Below, piece after piece: positions 5,920 through 13,826 of a stretch of DNA of 14,676 bases. This stretch comes from Candidatus Woesearchaeota archaeon. GTDB taxonomy: Archaea > Nanobdellota > Nanobdellia > Woesearchaeales > WJKV01. Numbering within the stretch: position 1 is the stretch's first letter; every line of letters starts with the position of its first letter. The position numbers and the translations under genes are program-made. Below the pieces are notes generated by a model. It made no database searches. It was not told where the DNA came from and saw only the letters and a list, made by a program, of their open reading frames with translations. The stretch is taken from positions 1 through 14,676 of the forward strand of contig JAHWHE010000016.1 of the NCBI GenBank assembly GCA_019323495.1. Reading direction: 5' to 3'.

Positions 5920-5941
5920 TTTTTACATTCATCATATTTTT
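5920..5941 (+). terminator. Possible partial terminator between histone and aIF5A
   Basis: Two T5 runs (5920-5924 and 5937-5941) follow the histone stop, while no convincing TATA box serves aIF5A. A leaky terminator that leaves histone mRNA more abundant than the downstream translation genes would fit, but this is inference only. Confidence 0.35.
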
Positions 5942-5953
5942 AGGGGTGTTAAT

Positions 5954-6361
5954 ATGGCAGAAGAAGGAAAAACCGAAGTTAAGTCTGTTTCCTCAATTAA
6001 GAAGGGAAGCAACATTATAATGGATGGCGTTGCTTGCAGGGTTACAGACATCAGCGTTTCAAGACCAGGAAAACACGGTCACGCAAAAGTAAGGATAGAA
6101 GCTGTCGGCATTTTAGACGACAAGAAAAGGCAGGCAGTCATGCCGGGTCACGATAACGTAGAAGCTCCAATCATCGAAAAAAAGAACGCGCAGGTGTTGT
6201 CGATCGCTGGCGATACTGCGAATGTTATGGACATGGACTCCTACGAAACATTTGATTTGAAGATCCCAGAAGAACTGAAAGGAGAAGTGACAGAGGGTTG
6301 CGTTGTTTTGTATTGGATTTTGCTTGACGCAAAAGTCATGAAGCAAATCAAGCCTCAATAA
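5954..6361 (+). CDS. Translation factor aIF5A
   Basis: 135 residues matching archaeal IF5A in length and layout: an SH3-like N-domain with SRPGKHGHAKVRIEAVG around residues 36-52, then an OB-fold domain ending EVTEGCVVLYW. Lys40 in PGKHG is the residue converted to deoxyhypusine/hypusine in this family. The factor relieves stalled ribosomes, notably at proline runs, and assists termination, which links it loosely to the aRF1 in this window. AGGGGTG (5942-5948) lies 5 bases before the ATG. No separate promoter is evident, so it is probably transcribed from the histone promoter and continues into eL40, 22 bases downstream. The modifying deoxyhypusine synthase is not in this window. Confidence 0.97.
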   Translation: MAEEGKTEVKSVSSIKKGSNIIMDGVACRVTDISVSRPGKHGHAKVRIEAVGILDDKKRQAVMPGHDNVEAPIIEKKNAQVLSIAGDTANVMDMDSYETFDLKIPEELKGEVTEGCVVLYWILLDAKVMKQIKPQ

Positions 6362-6383
6362 ATGAATAACAAGTGAATTTAAC

Positions 6384-6548
6384 ATGGTAAAATTTCCAGA
6401 AGCGGATGCACGAATTTTCAAGAACGTTTTTGTTTGCAAAAGATGCAAGACTAAGATGAGAGCTCCTATAAGGAAAGTATTGTCTGGCCTGATCAAATGC
6501 AGGAAATGCAAGTATCCTAATCTAAGACCTAAGAGAAAGAAGAAATAG
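6384..6548 (+). CDS. Large-subunit ribosomal protein eL40
   Basis: A 54-residue protein. It begins MVKFPEADARIF and carries two zinc-binding pairs, CKRC at residues 18-21 and CRKC at 39-42, between which lies KMRAPIRKVLSGLI. The Lys/Arg-rich tail PNLRPKRKKK would contact rRNA. This is the archaeal L40e layout, without the ubiquitin fusion known from eukaryotes. Only a weak GTGA (6373-6376) precedes the ATG, so translation probably depends on coupling with aIF5A. It ends in TAG. The order IF5A then L40e is a plausible translation operon. Confidence 0.93.
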   Translation: MVKFPEADARIFKNVFVCKRCKTKMRAPIRKVLSGLIKCRKCKYPNLRPKRKKK

Positions 6549-6579
6549 GCTTAATATAAAACATTAAAGAGGTTGATAA

Positions 6580-7740
6580 ATGAATTATGCAGAACTTGCT
6601 TCTATCATTATCTTTCTTATTTTATTAAGCCTGTTGATGCTGTGGAAGAGAAAACAGCTAAAGATTCAAAAAATAATATTTCCTTTATTCTATCTGGTAA
6701 TGCTGCGCACCAGCCTTGGGCTGAACTTCATGGAGAAGTACGGCAAAAAACACAGGGACCTGATAGTATTCATCGGCAATTGTTTCATAGGTTTTGCAGT
6801 GCTCGGCATGATTGTGATTTTCGTCATGCTTTTCTATACTATTGTCAAAAGTTTATTCATACCTGCTGATATCCCGCCTGTCAGCCCTGTCCTGCCTTAT
6901 GTCCCGATTCCTGGGCTTGGAAAGATCGGTTTCTGGCATTGGATAATCGCGATCTTTGTTTTGGCTGTTTCGCACGAATTCGCACACGGAATTGTTGCGA
7001 TCGCAAACAAATTAAAGATCAAGAGCAGCGGACCTGCTTTCTTTTCTATCTTCATACCTGTGATTCCAGCAGCTTTTGTCGAGCCTGACGAAAAGGAATT
7101 CCAGAAAAAGAGCGACATAATAAAATACAGCATTTACAGCGCAGGTCCTGTTACAAACATCATCCTGGGTTTGCTGTTGCTGATAATTGTCGTCAACTTT
7201 ATTCTTGTTCCGATAGAGAATAGCTATGCACAACCTTTTGCATTGGAAGTGACTTCGCAGGATTCTCCAGACCTTCCTGCGTACGGGATGTTCGAAGAGC
7301 CCACCTTGATAACATTTGTCAATGGAGAAAAAGTCACGGACAGGAAAATCTTTCTTGAAAAGATGTACTGCGTCAAGCCCGGAGAGACAGTAGTCTTGGC
7401 GAACAATGAAAAAGAATATTCAATAAAGACAAAAGACGAAGACGGAAAGGCAGTCCTTGGAATACTTTTCAAGGAAAAAAAGCAATGGCCGAATGAAAGA
7501 GCAGGCACGATTTTCTCGTGGATAAGGGACTTGATAAGATGGACAGCCCTGCTTAATATTTTTGTAGGTCTTGCGAACCTGCTTCCACTAGGTCCGATTG
7601 ACGGCGGCTTGATCCTGAAGACCTTGCTCGAAAGGTTGTTCAAGGATAAGAAAAAAGCAATGAAATGGTGGGCAGGCATCAGCATATTCACACTGCTGCT
7701 ATTGGTCGTAGGATTAGGCATGTATTTCTTTTCTTTATAA
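6580..7740 (+). CDS. Site-2-protease-like intramembrane zinc metallopeptidase (M50)
   Basis: 386 residues with about six hydrophobic segments (roughly 5-23, 60-92, 117-140, 185-212, 322-338, 364-386). SHEFAHG places HEFAH at 132-136 inside the third, giving two zinc His ligands and the catalytic Glu. NLLPLGPIDGG at 333-343 supplies the N-xx-P...DG motif with Asp341 as third ligand. The soluble part between (about 213-310), containing FVNGEKVTDRKIFLEKM and ETVVLANNEKEYSIKT, looks like a PDZ domain. S2P enzymes cleave membrane-bound regulators within the bilayer; the substrate here is unknown. The start is supported by AGAGGT (6568-6573) 6 bases upstream. It lies 31 bases after eL40, so it may share that transcript, although TTAATATAAA at 6551-6560 could act as a weak extra promoter. 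Confidence 0.92.
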   Translation: MNYAELASIIIFLILLSLLMLWKRKQLKIQKIIFPLFYLVMLRTSLGLNFMEKYGKKHRDLIVFIGNCFIGFAVLGMIVIFVMLFYTIVKSLFIPADIPPVSPVLPYVPIPGLGKIGFWHWIIAIFVLAVSHEFAHGIVAIANKLKIKSSGPAFFSIFIPVIPAAFVEPDEKEFQKKSDIIKYSIYSAGPVTNIILGLLLLIIVVNFILVPIENSYAQPFALEVTSQDSPDLPAYGMFEEPTLITFVNGEKVTDRKIFLEKMYCVKPGETVVLANNEKEYSIKTKDEDGKAVLGILFKEKKQWPNERAGTIFSWIRDLIRWTALLNIFVGLANLLPLGPIDGGLILKTLLERLFKDKKKAMKWWAGISIFTLLLLVVGLGMYFFSL

Positions 7741-7765
7741 ATATTAAAAAGGCCCATTCTAAAAG

Positions 7766-7773
7766 TTTATAAA
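7766..7773 (+). promoter_or_regulatory. TATA box for the BadF-type ATPase operon (leaderless start)
   Basis: TTTATAAA at 7766-7773 has its centre about 26 bases before ATG 7796, and no Shine-Dalgarno lies between. The mRNA is therefore predicted to begin at or within a base or two of the start codon. Confidence 0.6.
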
Positions 7774-7795
7774 TTCGTTTTAAACCCTTCGGTGT

Positions 7796-9589
7796 ATGAT
7801 TTATAGAATCGGCTTAGACATAGGTGCGCAGAGTGTGAGTGCCGCTGTTCTTGATGAAAACGAAAACATACTATACATTGCACCTTACACAAGGCACATG
7901 GGAAGGCCCATAGAGACGACAAGAGAGATCCTGGATTACATCAAGCAAAAGTTCGATTATCAATTAAATTCTTTTAAGCTGGCAGTGACTGGAAGCAACA
8001 AGAGAGATTTTGCAAAGCAGTTGAATGCAAGGCATGTTGGTACGATTGAAGCGCAGATTCTTGGCGCGCCAGAAAATGTAAATCAAATCATCTGCATTGG
8101 AAACAGCGGCGCGAAATTCATCAGCAGGAAAGACAGCAGTCTTGATTTTGAAACTAACAATGCGTGCGCAGCAGGCAGCGGCGCATACTTGGATGAGATG
8201 GCTGCAAAATTCAAGATGTCGCCTGCAGAATTTTCAGAATTTACACTTGACTCGAAAAATCCTGCGCAGATAAGTTCGCGGTGCACTGTTTTTGCAGACA
8301 GCGATGTGATAGGGCAGCAACAGAAAGGCACTCCTGATGTAGAGATCGCAGGTGGATGCGTAGACGCGATTGTCAGAGGCTATATGCAGGACATCGCGAA
8401 GGGCGCAACATTTACAGGAGTTACAAGCTTCCAAGAAGGTGTTGCGCAGAACAAGGCAGTTGTCAGGAAACTTGAGCAGCTCCTGGCGACAGGCAAGAAC
8501 AACAGCAAGCTCATCATTCCCTCTTACAATATCAATGGAGAAACAATCGAGGCTCCGTACGCATCAGGCGCGATAGGTGCTGCGCGCGCAATAAAAGCAG
8601 AAGACCTCAAGTTCAATTTTAACTACGAGCGCATGCTATCTGCGGCATCAGCAGCACCAGCATCTTCTTCCTGCTCGGCTTGCGCATCAGGCCGCAAATT
8701 GGTTATAGAAAAAAGCAAGATTTATCCTGATTCAGAACCCTATGTTTTTTCCGGGGACGGAAAAGTAAGAGCGTACCTTGGGTTTGACGTGGGAAGCGTC
8801 AGCACAAATGTTATTGCAATCGATGAAAACAACAATTTGATCGCAAGATCATATGTTCCTACTGCAGGAAGGCCTGTGAATGCAATCCAGGAAGGGACAG
8901 AGGAAGTATTTGCAGTAGTTGGTGACAGGCTCGAAATCCTGGGCGCAGCATCAACAGGAAGCGGACGATTTCTTGCAGCGCAGTTTGTCGGAGCTGACAA
9001 GGCTGTAAACGAAATCACTGCACAAGCCTATGGTGTTTCTTATTTTGTCAGAAGCTTGTTTCCACACATATCTCACATAGACGTCATTGAGATAGGGGGC
9101 CAGGACAGCAAGAGGATAAAGATAATCAACGGAGCGCCTGTCGCATTCAATATGAACAAGGTGTGCGCAGCAGGTACAGGAAGTTTTGTCGAGAAGCAAT
9201 GCGATAAGTACGGGATTAATGTCAAGACGCAGTTCGCGGATTTGGTCATGCAGAGCGACTGTCCCGCGGACCTCAGTTTCAGGTGCACTGTATTTACTGG
9301 CGCGGATATTAATACAAGGATACAAAGAAGTGAAGACATGAAGGATGTGCTCGCAGGCGTCTGCAATGCCTTGGTCAAGAATTACATGGCGTCTTGCGGA
9401 GGGATAATTCCTTTTGACGGTGAAATAATTATTTTCACAGGCGGAACCTCAAAGAACAGGTCATTGGTCGCGGCGTTCGAGCAGCATTTCAACAGACCGA
9501 TATATGTGACGCCTGACAGCGATGTAAATGGCGCGATCGGCGCAGCATTGTGGATAAAAGAAAAGATGGAAATGGAAAAAGAAAAATGA
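7796..9589 (+). CDS. Double-domain BadF/BcrA-type ATPase (2-hydroxyacyl-CoA dehydratase activator family)
   Basis: 597 residues made of two tandem BadF/BcrA ASKHA-fold ATPase units (COG1924). Domain 1 (about 1-270): DIGAQS at 8-13, ACAAGSG with Cys124, SRCTVF with Cys163. A linker (about 280-320) is Ala/Ser-rich and holds CSAC at 293-296. Domain 2 (about 326-597): DVGSVST at 331-337, EIGGQDSKR at 432-440, VCAAGTG with Cys457, FRCTVF with Cys497, FTGGTSKN at 547-554. In characterised activators a homodimer holds one [4Fe-4S] cluster at the subunit interface and uses ATP to deliver a low-potential electron to its partner. Here both halves lie in one chain. The first half lacks the GGQDSK phosphate loop (it reads GNSGAKF), so the two sites may not be equal. 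It overlaps the partner gene by ATGA. Confidence 0.93.
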   Translation: MIYRIGLDIGAQSVSAAVLDENENILYIAPYTRHMGRPIETTREILDYIKQKFDYQLNSFKLAVTGSNKRDFAKQLNARHVGTIEAQILGAPENVNQIICIGNSGAKFISRKDSSLDFETNNACAAGSGAYLDEMAAKFKMSPAEFSEFTLDSKNPAQISSRCTVFADSDVIGQQQKGTPDVEIAGGCVDAIVRGYMQDIAKGATFTGVTSFQEGVAQNKAVVRKLEQLLATGKNNSKLIIPSYNINGETIEAPYASGAIGAARAIKAEDLKFNFNYERMLSAASAAPASSSCSACASGRKLVIEKSKIYPDSEPYVFSGDGKVRAYLGFDVGSVSTNVIAIDENNNLIARSYVPTAGRPVNAIQEGTEEVFAVVGDRLEILGAASTGSGRFLAAQFVGADKAVNEITAQAYGVSYFVRSLFPHISHIDVIEIGGQDSKRIKIINGAPVAFNMNKVCAAGTGSFVEKQCDKYGINVKTQFADLVMQSDCPADLSFRCTVFTGADINTRIQRSEDMKDVLAGVCNALVKNYMASCGGIIPFDGEIIIFTGGTSKNRSLVAAFEQHFNRPIYVTPDSDVNGAIGAALWIKEKMEMEKEK

Positions 9590-12285
9590 GCAATAGCGGA
9601 TTCAAAGGCTGGGAAATAAAGGACATGAAAGTCGCGCAGAGTTCATTCACTTGCAAAGACAAAAAGTGTGGCATAGGGTGTCAGGTCAACAAGATAAAGA
9701 CAGAAGATGGCGAAACTGTTTTCTTTGGCGACAGGTGCGAGCGCTACACAACAGGAAAGAGCGTAAAGCCTTCTGAGATAGAAACCTTGGTAGACAGAAG
9801 AAACAAGGAACTGATGGGTGTCAAGCCGAGAAGCGAAGGAAGACCGACAGTAGGTATTGCAAGAGCCAGCTTGAACCTTGGCGGAATGGGCACTTTTGGA
9901 ATCCGCTTGTTTGAAGATTTTGGTTTTAACGTGGTCATTTCTGACGAGACTAGCGACAAAATCAAGAGGGCAGGAATAGCTGCCTCCAAATCTAATTTCT
10001 GCCTGCCTATAAAAGTTGCTTATGGTCACATGCTTAATCTGGTTGAAAAGGGTGTTGATTTCATCTGGACGCCTTCTTACCAGAACATGCCTAACACAGC
10101 ATTCAAGAAAACGCATGTCTGTCCGTGGGTGCAGGGCTTGCCTGACAGTGCACGGGTTGCTCTTGAAGGTAGGTTGGGTGATGCAAGAATACTTGCGCCC
10201 AGGCTGCATTTGCGCGAAGAAAAGACGATAACGTTCGAGGAAGAGATTTATCAGATGTTTTTGCAGGATCTAGGTATGTTGGTGTCAAGAAAGGAACTTT
10301 CAGACAGGATAAGGTCTGCCCGTTCTGCACAAGCAGTTATAGAGGAAAAACTGCGAAACGAAATAGGACAGAAATTTCTTAAGGATGCGCGGGAAAGAAA
10401 AGGAGGAAAAGAATATGTTGTTTTGATCAGCAGGCCGTACAACGGCTGCGATCCTGGCATGACTTTCAGGTTGTCTAATATTCTTGCAAAATACAATGTA
10501 GAGGCGTTGCCGATGGACATGATGCCCGGCCTCGATCCTGTTGTGCAGTCTCAGGATTTCGGCAGCAAGCATCCTAACATGTATTATGTTTATGGGCAGA
10601 AGATACTCGCGATCGCTCATCTGCTGGCAGATGAAAAGGGATGCGGCAACATTTTTCCTGTGTATTGCTCGAGCTTCAACTGCGGTCCGGACGCATTCAT
10701 CATTCCATTTTTCAATAATGATCTTGAAGGGAAATCGTGCTTGTACTTGAGTTTTGACGAGCAGAGCGGAGAAGCGCACACAGTGACGAGAGTGGAAGCA
10801 TTCATAGACAGCCTGCAGGGAATAAGAAAAGTTGGCCGTACGCCAAAGAAAAGACACAATGCATTCCCTGTGAAATATGATGTAAACAATGAAGAGCATA
10901 AAGAAAGGACAGTAATTCTGACGCAGATGGATTATGGGGGGGCGCAAATTATCAAATCGCTTTTTGAAGCCTCTGGAATAAAATCAAAAGTCATGCCTTT
11001 AAGAACAAGGGATGAACTTAATCTAGGATTGGAATTATCAAGAGAAGACCAATGCTTTCCGTGCGCAGAAACCTTTGCGATCCTCATGAAAGCAATAGAA
11101 GTATTCGGTCCTGAGAACATTGCAATGTTCCAAGGCGGCGCAGAAGGTCCGTGCAGATATGGATTGTATGATTATTATCAGCCAATGAAACTTTGCGAGC
11201 ATGCAGAAGCAGTTTCTAATCCTGCGATTGCGCAAATTCCTTTTCATACTTTAAATGCTGAGAACGGCTATGCTGTCGAAGGGATGCCCCCTGTGATGCG
11301 GGCTGCTTATTCTGGTTCTGCTTATAGTGCGATAAGGACAGCAGATCACATGAAAAAAGCAAGAAACATCGTTCGGATGAGGGAAAAAACACCAGGCGAT
11401 GCTGACATGGTTTTCAGAGAAGGCTTGGACGATTTATGTTCAACAATAACATCGATGCCTTTTTTCATGGACAGGAGAAAGGACATAAGGATAAGCGATT
11501 TCAGGAAAGCGATAGGCTCGATAATCGATGTTGCAAGAAAAACAGGAAAAAAATTCGCACAAATTCCTATTGACAAATCAAAGCCATTGATTAAAATAAT
11601 AGGCGACGGCGAGATTTTTGTCAGGCTCCATCCTCCGAGCAACAAATACATAGAGGATTATTTCAGAGCATACCACAATCAATTGGTAGAGATTGCGCCT
11701 ATAAGCTACTGGCTTGACGCTACTGATTATTTTTACATCGAAGAATTGCGGCAGAACCAGGATTTCCAGAAGATGAAAGGAGTCAAAATAAAAATGTGGT
11801 TCAAATACCTGGTGGGCCATGCAATCGACGAGTCATTCAGGAAAGTCAAAGGCTTCCATCACACAGCAGACGTTACAGGAATAATCAAAAGGGGTGCTGA
11901 AGTTTTGCAGTGCGGACTGAAAGGAGAAGCAGTGCTTACTGTTGGCGGAATTGACATAGCTCCTGAAGAAGGCTACCATGGCGCACTCAATTTGTTTCCT
12001 TCGACCTGCATGCCGGGCACATTGGTAGACAGCCTTATTCCTAAATTAAAAAGCAGGAATCCTGATTTTCCCATAAAAAGTTTGGCATTTGATGCAAGCG
12101 ATCCTCCTAATCATTCAGACATCTTGGACGGTTTTGCTTACCAAGTAAGAAAGTTTTATGAAAACTCATTGAGATCTGGCAGAAGGCAAGGCGATGAACA
12201 GCCAGAAGAACATATTTGGAGAAGTTTGTGGAGAACACATCTTCCAATCGTAGTCAACAAGCTTATTTTCCCACAAAAACTTTAA
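9586..12285 (+). CDS. Large iron-sulfur partner of the activator (COG3580/COG3581, DUF2229-type)
   Basis: 899 residues from ATG 9586, which overlaps the activase stop as ATGA. An N-terminal Cys cluster (23, 28, 32, 51) precedes the DUF2229 block: RPTVGIARASLNLGGMGTF at 86-104 and SNFCLPIKVAYGH with Cys139. An HgdB/BcrC-like block follows: RPYNGCDPG near 283 and YCSSFNCGPDAF with Cys361 and Cys366. The COG3581 part has EDQCFPCAETF (Cys490, 493), GPCRYG (Cys523) and STCMPGT (Cys808). In many bacteria these blocks are fused with two BadF units into one ~1400-residue protein; here they are split. Relatives are predicted ATP-dependent reductases or dehydratase-like enzymes, and double-cubane-cluster proteins are related; the substrate is unknown. 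In-frame codons continue upstream to TTG 9550, inside the previous gene, but ATG 9586 is preferred. The last ~35 residues look family-unspecific. Confidence 0.9.
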   Translation: MSNSGFKGWEIKDMKVAQSSFTCKDKKCGIGCQVNKIKTEDGETVFFGDRCERYTTGKSVKPSEIETLVDRRNKELMGVKPRSEGRPTVGIARASLNLGGMGTFGIRLFEDFGFNVVISDETSDKIKRAGIAASKSNFCLPIKVAYGHMLNLVEKGVDFIWTPSYQNMPNTAFKKTHVCPWVQGLPDSARVALEGRLGDARILAPRLHLREEKTITFEEEIYQMFLQDLGMLVSRKELSDRIRSARSAQAVIEEKLRNEIGQKFLKDARERKGGKEYVVLISRPYNGCDPGMTFRLSNILAKYNVEALPMDMMPGLDPVVQSQDFGSKHPNMYYVYGQKILAIAHLLADEKGCGNIFPVYCSSFNCGPDAFIIPFFNNDLEGKSCLYLSFDEQSGEAHTVTRVEAFIDSLQGIRKVGRTPKKRHNAFPVKYDVNNEEHKERTVILTQMDYGGAQIIKSLFEASGIKSKVMPLRTRDELNLGLELSREDQCFPCAETFAILMKAIEVFGPENIAMFQGGAEGPCRYGLYDYYQPMKLCEHAEAVSNPAIAQIPFHTLNAENGYAVEGMPPVMRAAYSGSAYSAIRTADHMKKARNIVRMREKTPGDADMVFREGLDDLCSTITSMPFFMDRRKDIRISDFRKAIGSIIDVARKTGKKFAQIPIDKSKPLIKIIGDGEIFVRLHPPSNKYIEDYFRAYHNQLVEIAPISYWLDATDYFYIEELRQNQDFQKMKGVKIKMWFKYLVGHAIDESFRKVKGFHHTADVTGIIKRGAEVLQCGLKGEAVLTVGGIDIAPEEGYHGALNLFPSTCMPGTLVDSLIPKLKSRNPDFPIKSLAFDASDPPNHSDILDGFAYQVRKFYENSLRSGRRQGDEQPEEHIWRSLWRTHLPIVVNKLIFPQKL

Positions 12286-12288
12286 AAA
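12281..12288 (+). promoter_or_regulatory. TATA box of the TrmJ-like gene, inside the end of the preceding gene
   Basis: TTTAAAAA at 12281-12288 overlaps the stop of the iron-sulfur protein gene. Its centre is about 27 bases before ATG 12312, and there is no Shine-Dalgarno, so a leaderless mRNA is predicted. No terminator separates the two genes. Confidence 0.5.
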
Positions 12289-12311
12289 GCACTCGCAATT
12301 ACCAGAAAAGA

Positions 12312-13010
12312 ATGATTCAGATAGTGTTGGTGGAGCCAAAGACAGGGGGAAACATAGGTGCGATTGCGCGGGCAATGGCTAATTTTAATTTTAAAAACTT
12401 GGTTCTTGTAAGGCCGCAGTGTGATCCTTTTGATGAGGAATGCTTGAAAAGAGCAAAGCATGCAGTCGGCGTCCTTGATAAGATGAAAGTAGTTGATTCT
12501 CTTGACGATTTGGAAGCAGATTATCTTATAGGAACAACAAGCGCACTCGGGACAGACTACAACATACCTCGCTCTCCTATCAGGCCTGACCAACTGGCAG
12601 GCACTATAACAAAATTAAGAGAGAAAGAAGATGTCAAGATCGCAATAGTCCTTGGCAGGGAAGGAGACGGCCTGACAAATCACGAGATTCTGCTCTGCGA
12701 TTTCATCGTGACTATTCCTACTTTTCCAGAATATCCAGTAATGAACATCAGCCATGCAGCAACTATAATCTTCTATGAATTGTTCAAGCAGACTGCTGAT
12801 GAAAAGATTGACGACCACATCTTGTTCGCGACAGATACAGAGAAAAAAAGGCTTTTGGAATTGGTCGACAGATTGCTTCAAACAATAGAATTCAGCACAG
12901 ACGAAAAAAGGGAAACGCAAAGAAAAGTATGGAAAAGGCTGATAGGCAAATCCTTCTTGACCAAGAGAGAAGCAATGGCATTGATAGGTTTCATAAAGAA
13001 ACTTGTTTGA
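12312..13010 (+). CDS. SPOUT RNA 2'-O-methyltransferase, TrmJ-like
   Basis: 232 residues with the three SPOUT/SpoU motifs. Motif 1 is VEPKTGGNIGAIARAM (residues 7-22, conserved Asn14), motif 2 is VLGREGDGLTNHE (113-125), and motif 3 is PVMNISHAATIIFYEL (142-157) with the knot Asn-Ser and Tyr-Glu. The C-terminal helical part (about 165-232, ending RLIGKSFLTKREAMALIGFIKKL) is the TrmJ-type extension. Family members methylate the 2'-O of tRNA position 32, and archaeal TrmJ was reported to prefer cytidine; the target here is inferred. An upstream ATG at 12216 would extend the frame by 32 residues inside the previous gene, but the SPOUT fold begins at MIQIVLVEP, so 12312 is the start. It converges on a hypothetical gene. 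Confidence 0.92.
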   Translation: MIQIVLVEPKTGGNIGAIARAMANFNFKNLVLVRPQCDPFDEECLKRAKHAVGVLDKMKVVDSLDDLEADYLIGTTSALGTDYNIPRSPIRPDQLAGTITKLREKEDVKIAIVLGREGDGLTNHEILLCDFIVTIPTFPEYPVMNISHAATIIFYELFKQTADEKIDDHILFATDTEKKRLLELVDRLLQTIEFSTDEKRETQRKVWKRLIGKSFLTKREAMALIGFIKKLV

Positions 13011-13051
13011 TTGCTGAAATTTTTCGCGTTGATAGAAAATAAGAAAAATAT
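13011..13051. terminator. Convergent A/T-rich gap with T-runs on both strands
   Basis: The plus strand has TTTTT just after the TrmJ-like stop (13019-13023). The minus strand, read after the stop at 13052, has T5 and T4 runs. No gene or stable hairpin is seen. Bidirectional archaeal termination is inferred. Confidence 0.4.
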
Positions 13052-13426
13052 TTATTGTTCTGCTTTCTTTTTCTCTACAGCATAAACTTCGAAATTGCTG
13101 TAAGGATTCATAGCATCGTCTCTTCTGATCTCGAAAGTAACATTGTATACTCTTTCAAGCCTCATAAGCCTGTCGATTCTTGCGATGTCTGAGAAGATTC
13201 TTGCGCGGGTATCCCATTTGAAAACAAATTGCTTATACTCGCCTCTTCTATAGAATCTGTCTTCCAAATCTTTTTTGAAAGTGCCCCAGTCATTATTGTG
13301 GTGAGTTACGTTTTTTCTTAGCCATACAAGATCTTCTAGATGGTCTCTTTCTACTCCATCTACAATATAACTATTTAGTTCTCTGCGAGCATGCTGTACT
13401 GCTTCATGTGTTTTAGTTTCGATCAT
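13052..13426 (-). CDS. Small hypothetical protein
   Basis: 124 residues that I do not recognise. It is highly charged and hydrophilic, with no membrane segment and no cysteine. The first ~75 residues look helical (HEAVQHARREL, then ERDHLEDLVWLRKNVTHHNN and WGTFKKDLEDRFYRRGEY). The rest alternates: KQFVFKWDTRARIFSDIARI, then RLMRLERVYNVTFEIRRD, ending in a strand-like FEVYAVE and a Lys tail. A TATA box about 27 bases upstream predicts a leaderless mRNA from ATG 13426. It stands 39 bases behind a winged-helix regulator on the same strand but has its own promoter. The regulator may or may not control it. Confidence 0.75.
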   Translation of the reverse strand: MIETKTHEAVQHARRELNSYIVDGVERDHLEDLVWLRKNVTHHNNDWGTFKKDLEDRFYRRGEYKQFVFKWDTRARIFSDIARIDRLMRLERVYNVTFEIRRDDAMNPYSNFEVYAVEKKKAEQ

Positions 13427-13451
13427 TTTCTAATGTACTGGAACTGCCTTA

Positions 13452-13459
13452 TTTATAAA
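13452..13459 (-). promoter_or_regulatory. TATA box of the small hypothetical gene
   Basis: TTTATAAA (13452-13459, palindromic) lies just beyond the stop of the upstream regulator gene and about 27 bases before ATG 13426 on the minus strand. There is no Shine-Dalgarno. A leaderless or near-leaderless mRNA is predicted. Confidence 0.55.
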
Positions 13460-13465
13460 GTTTAC

Positions 13466-13789
13466 TTAAACAGAATTTCTCTTCCTTTTCGTCAGAAAAC
13501 CTTTGATCTTTGGCACGCCCTTTGCATTTGCACCCGGCCCCAGCATGTAATATGTTTTTTCAACACTGTCGCCCCAGCTGTATTCGCCGTTCTCTGTCTT
13601 TATCTTGTGCACAACGATCTCATTCAAGTCAACGCCTTTTTTCAGATGGTAATAGACAGAACGCATTGTGACTGCAGGGAATACACTTTTGTATATCTTG
13701 CTGATGTCATATCCATATCCCCTTTTCAGATAATACAAAATCTCGATGATGTTTTGCCTTATCTGCGATTTAACCGGTCTACCCCTCAT
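13466..13789 (-). CDS. Winged-helix DNA-binding protein, PadR-like
   Basis: 107 residues. It starts MRGRPVKSQIRQNIIEILYY, followed by GYGYDISKIYKSVFPAVTMRSVYYHLKKGV: a first helix, a turn with the PadR-like GYG-Y-I element, and a recognition helix with TMRSVYYHLKKG. A wing-like part (EIVVHKIKTENGEYSWG) and a TYYMLGPGA strand follow, ending in a basic tail (KRKRNSV). Proteins of this make-up are common in Woesearchaeota and Pacearchaeota genomes, as I recall, and are uncharacterised. It is divergent from the methyltransferase gene, with a 16-bp palindrome between the promoters that could be its operator. TATA-to-ATG spacing predicts a leaderless start at 13789. DNA binding is likely; ligand and targets are unknown. 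Confidence 0.8.
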   Translation of the reverse strand: MRGRPVKSQIRQNIIEILYYLKRGYGYDISKIYKSVFPAVTMRSVYYHLKKGVDLNEIVVHKIKTENGEYSWGDSVEKTYYMLGPGANAKGVPKIKGFLTKRKRNSV

Positions 13790-13812
13790 ATTTTGCTGGA
13801 AGAATTAGTGAT

Positions 13813-13820
13813 ATTTAAAT
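13813..13820 (-). promoter_or_regulatory. TATA box of the winged-helix regulator gene
   Basis: On the minus strand TTTAAATA (plus 13820-13813) is centred about 27 bases before ATG 13789 with no ribosome site between, so a leaderless mRNA is predicted. It lies 6 bases from the palindrome at 13827-13842. Confidence 0.55.
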
Positions 13821-13826
13821 TTATTC

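Noticed and set aside
9643..10209. Minus-strand open frame of 188 codons
   Set aside because: It is antisense to the same gene. Its composition mirrors the sense codons and it has no motif.
10300..10947. Minus-strand open frame of 215 codons
   Set aside because: It is antisense to the well-supported iron-sulfur protein gene and shows no domain, ribosome site or promoter.
12180..12285. Possible frameshift at the 3' end of the iron-sulfur protein gene
   Set aside because: The last residues look non-specific and another frame is open there, but the conserved C-terminal block is complete before this point, so a variable tail is the simpler reading.
12216..12311. Upstream start for the TrmJ-like protein
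   Set aside because: It would lie within the preceding gene, and the SPOUT fold begins at the ATG at 12312, which has a correctly spaced TATA box.
13011..13051. Box C/D small RNA in the convergent gap
   Set aside because: Fragments similar to a C box (GTTGATAGA) and a D box (GCTGA) occur, but in the wrong order and with no second pair.
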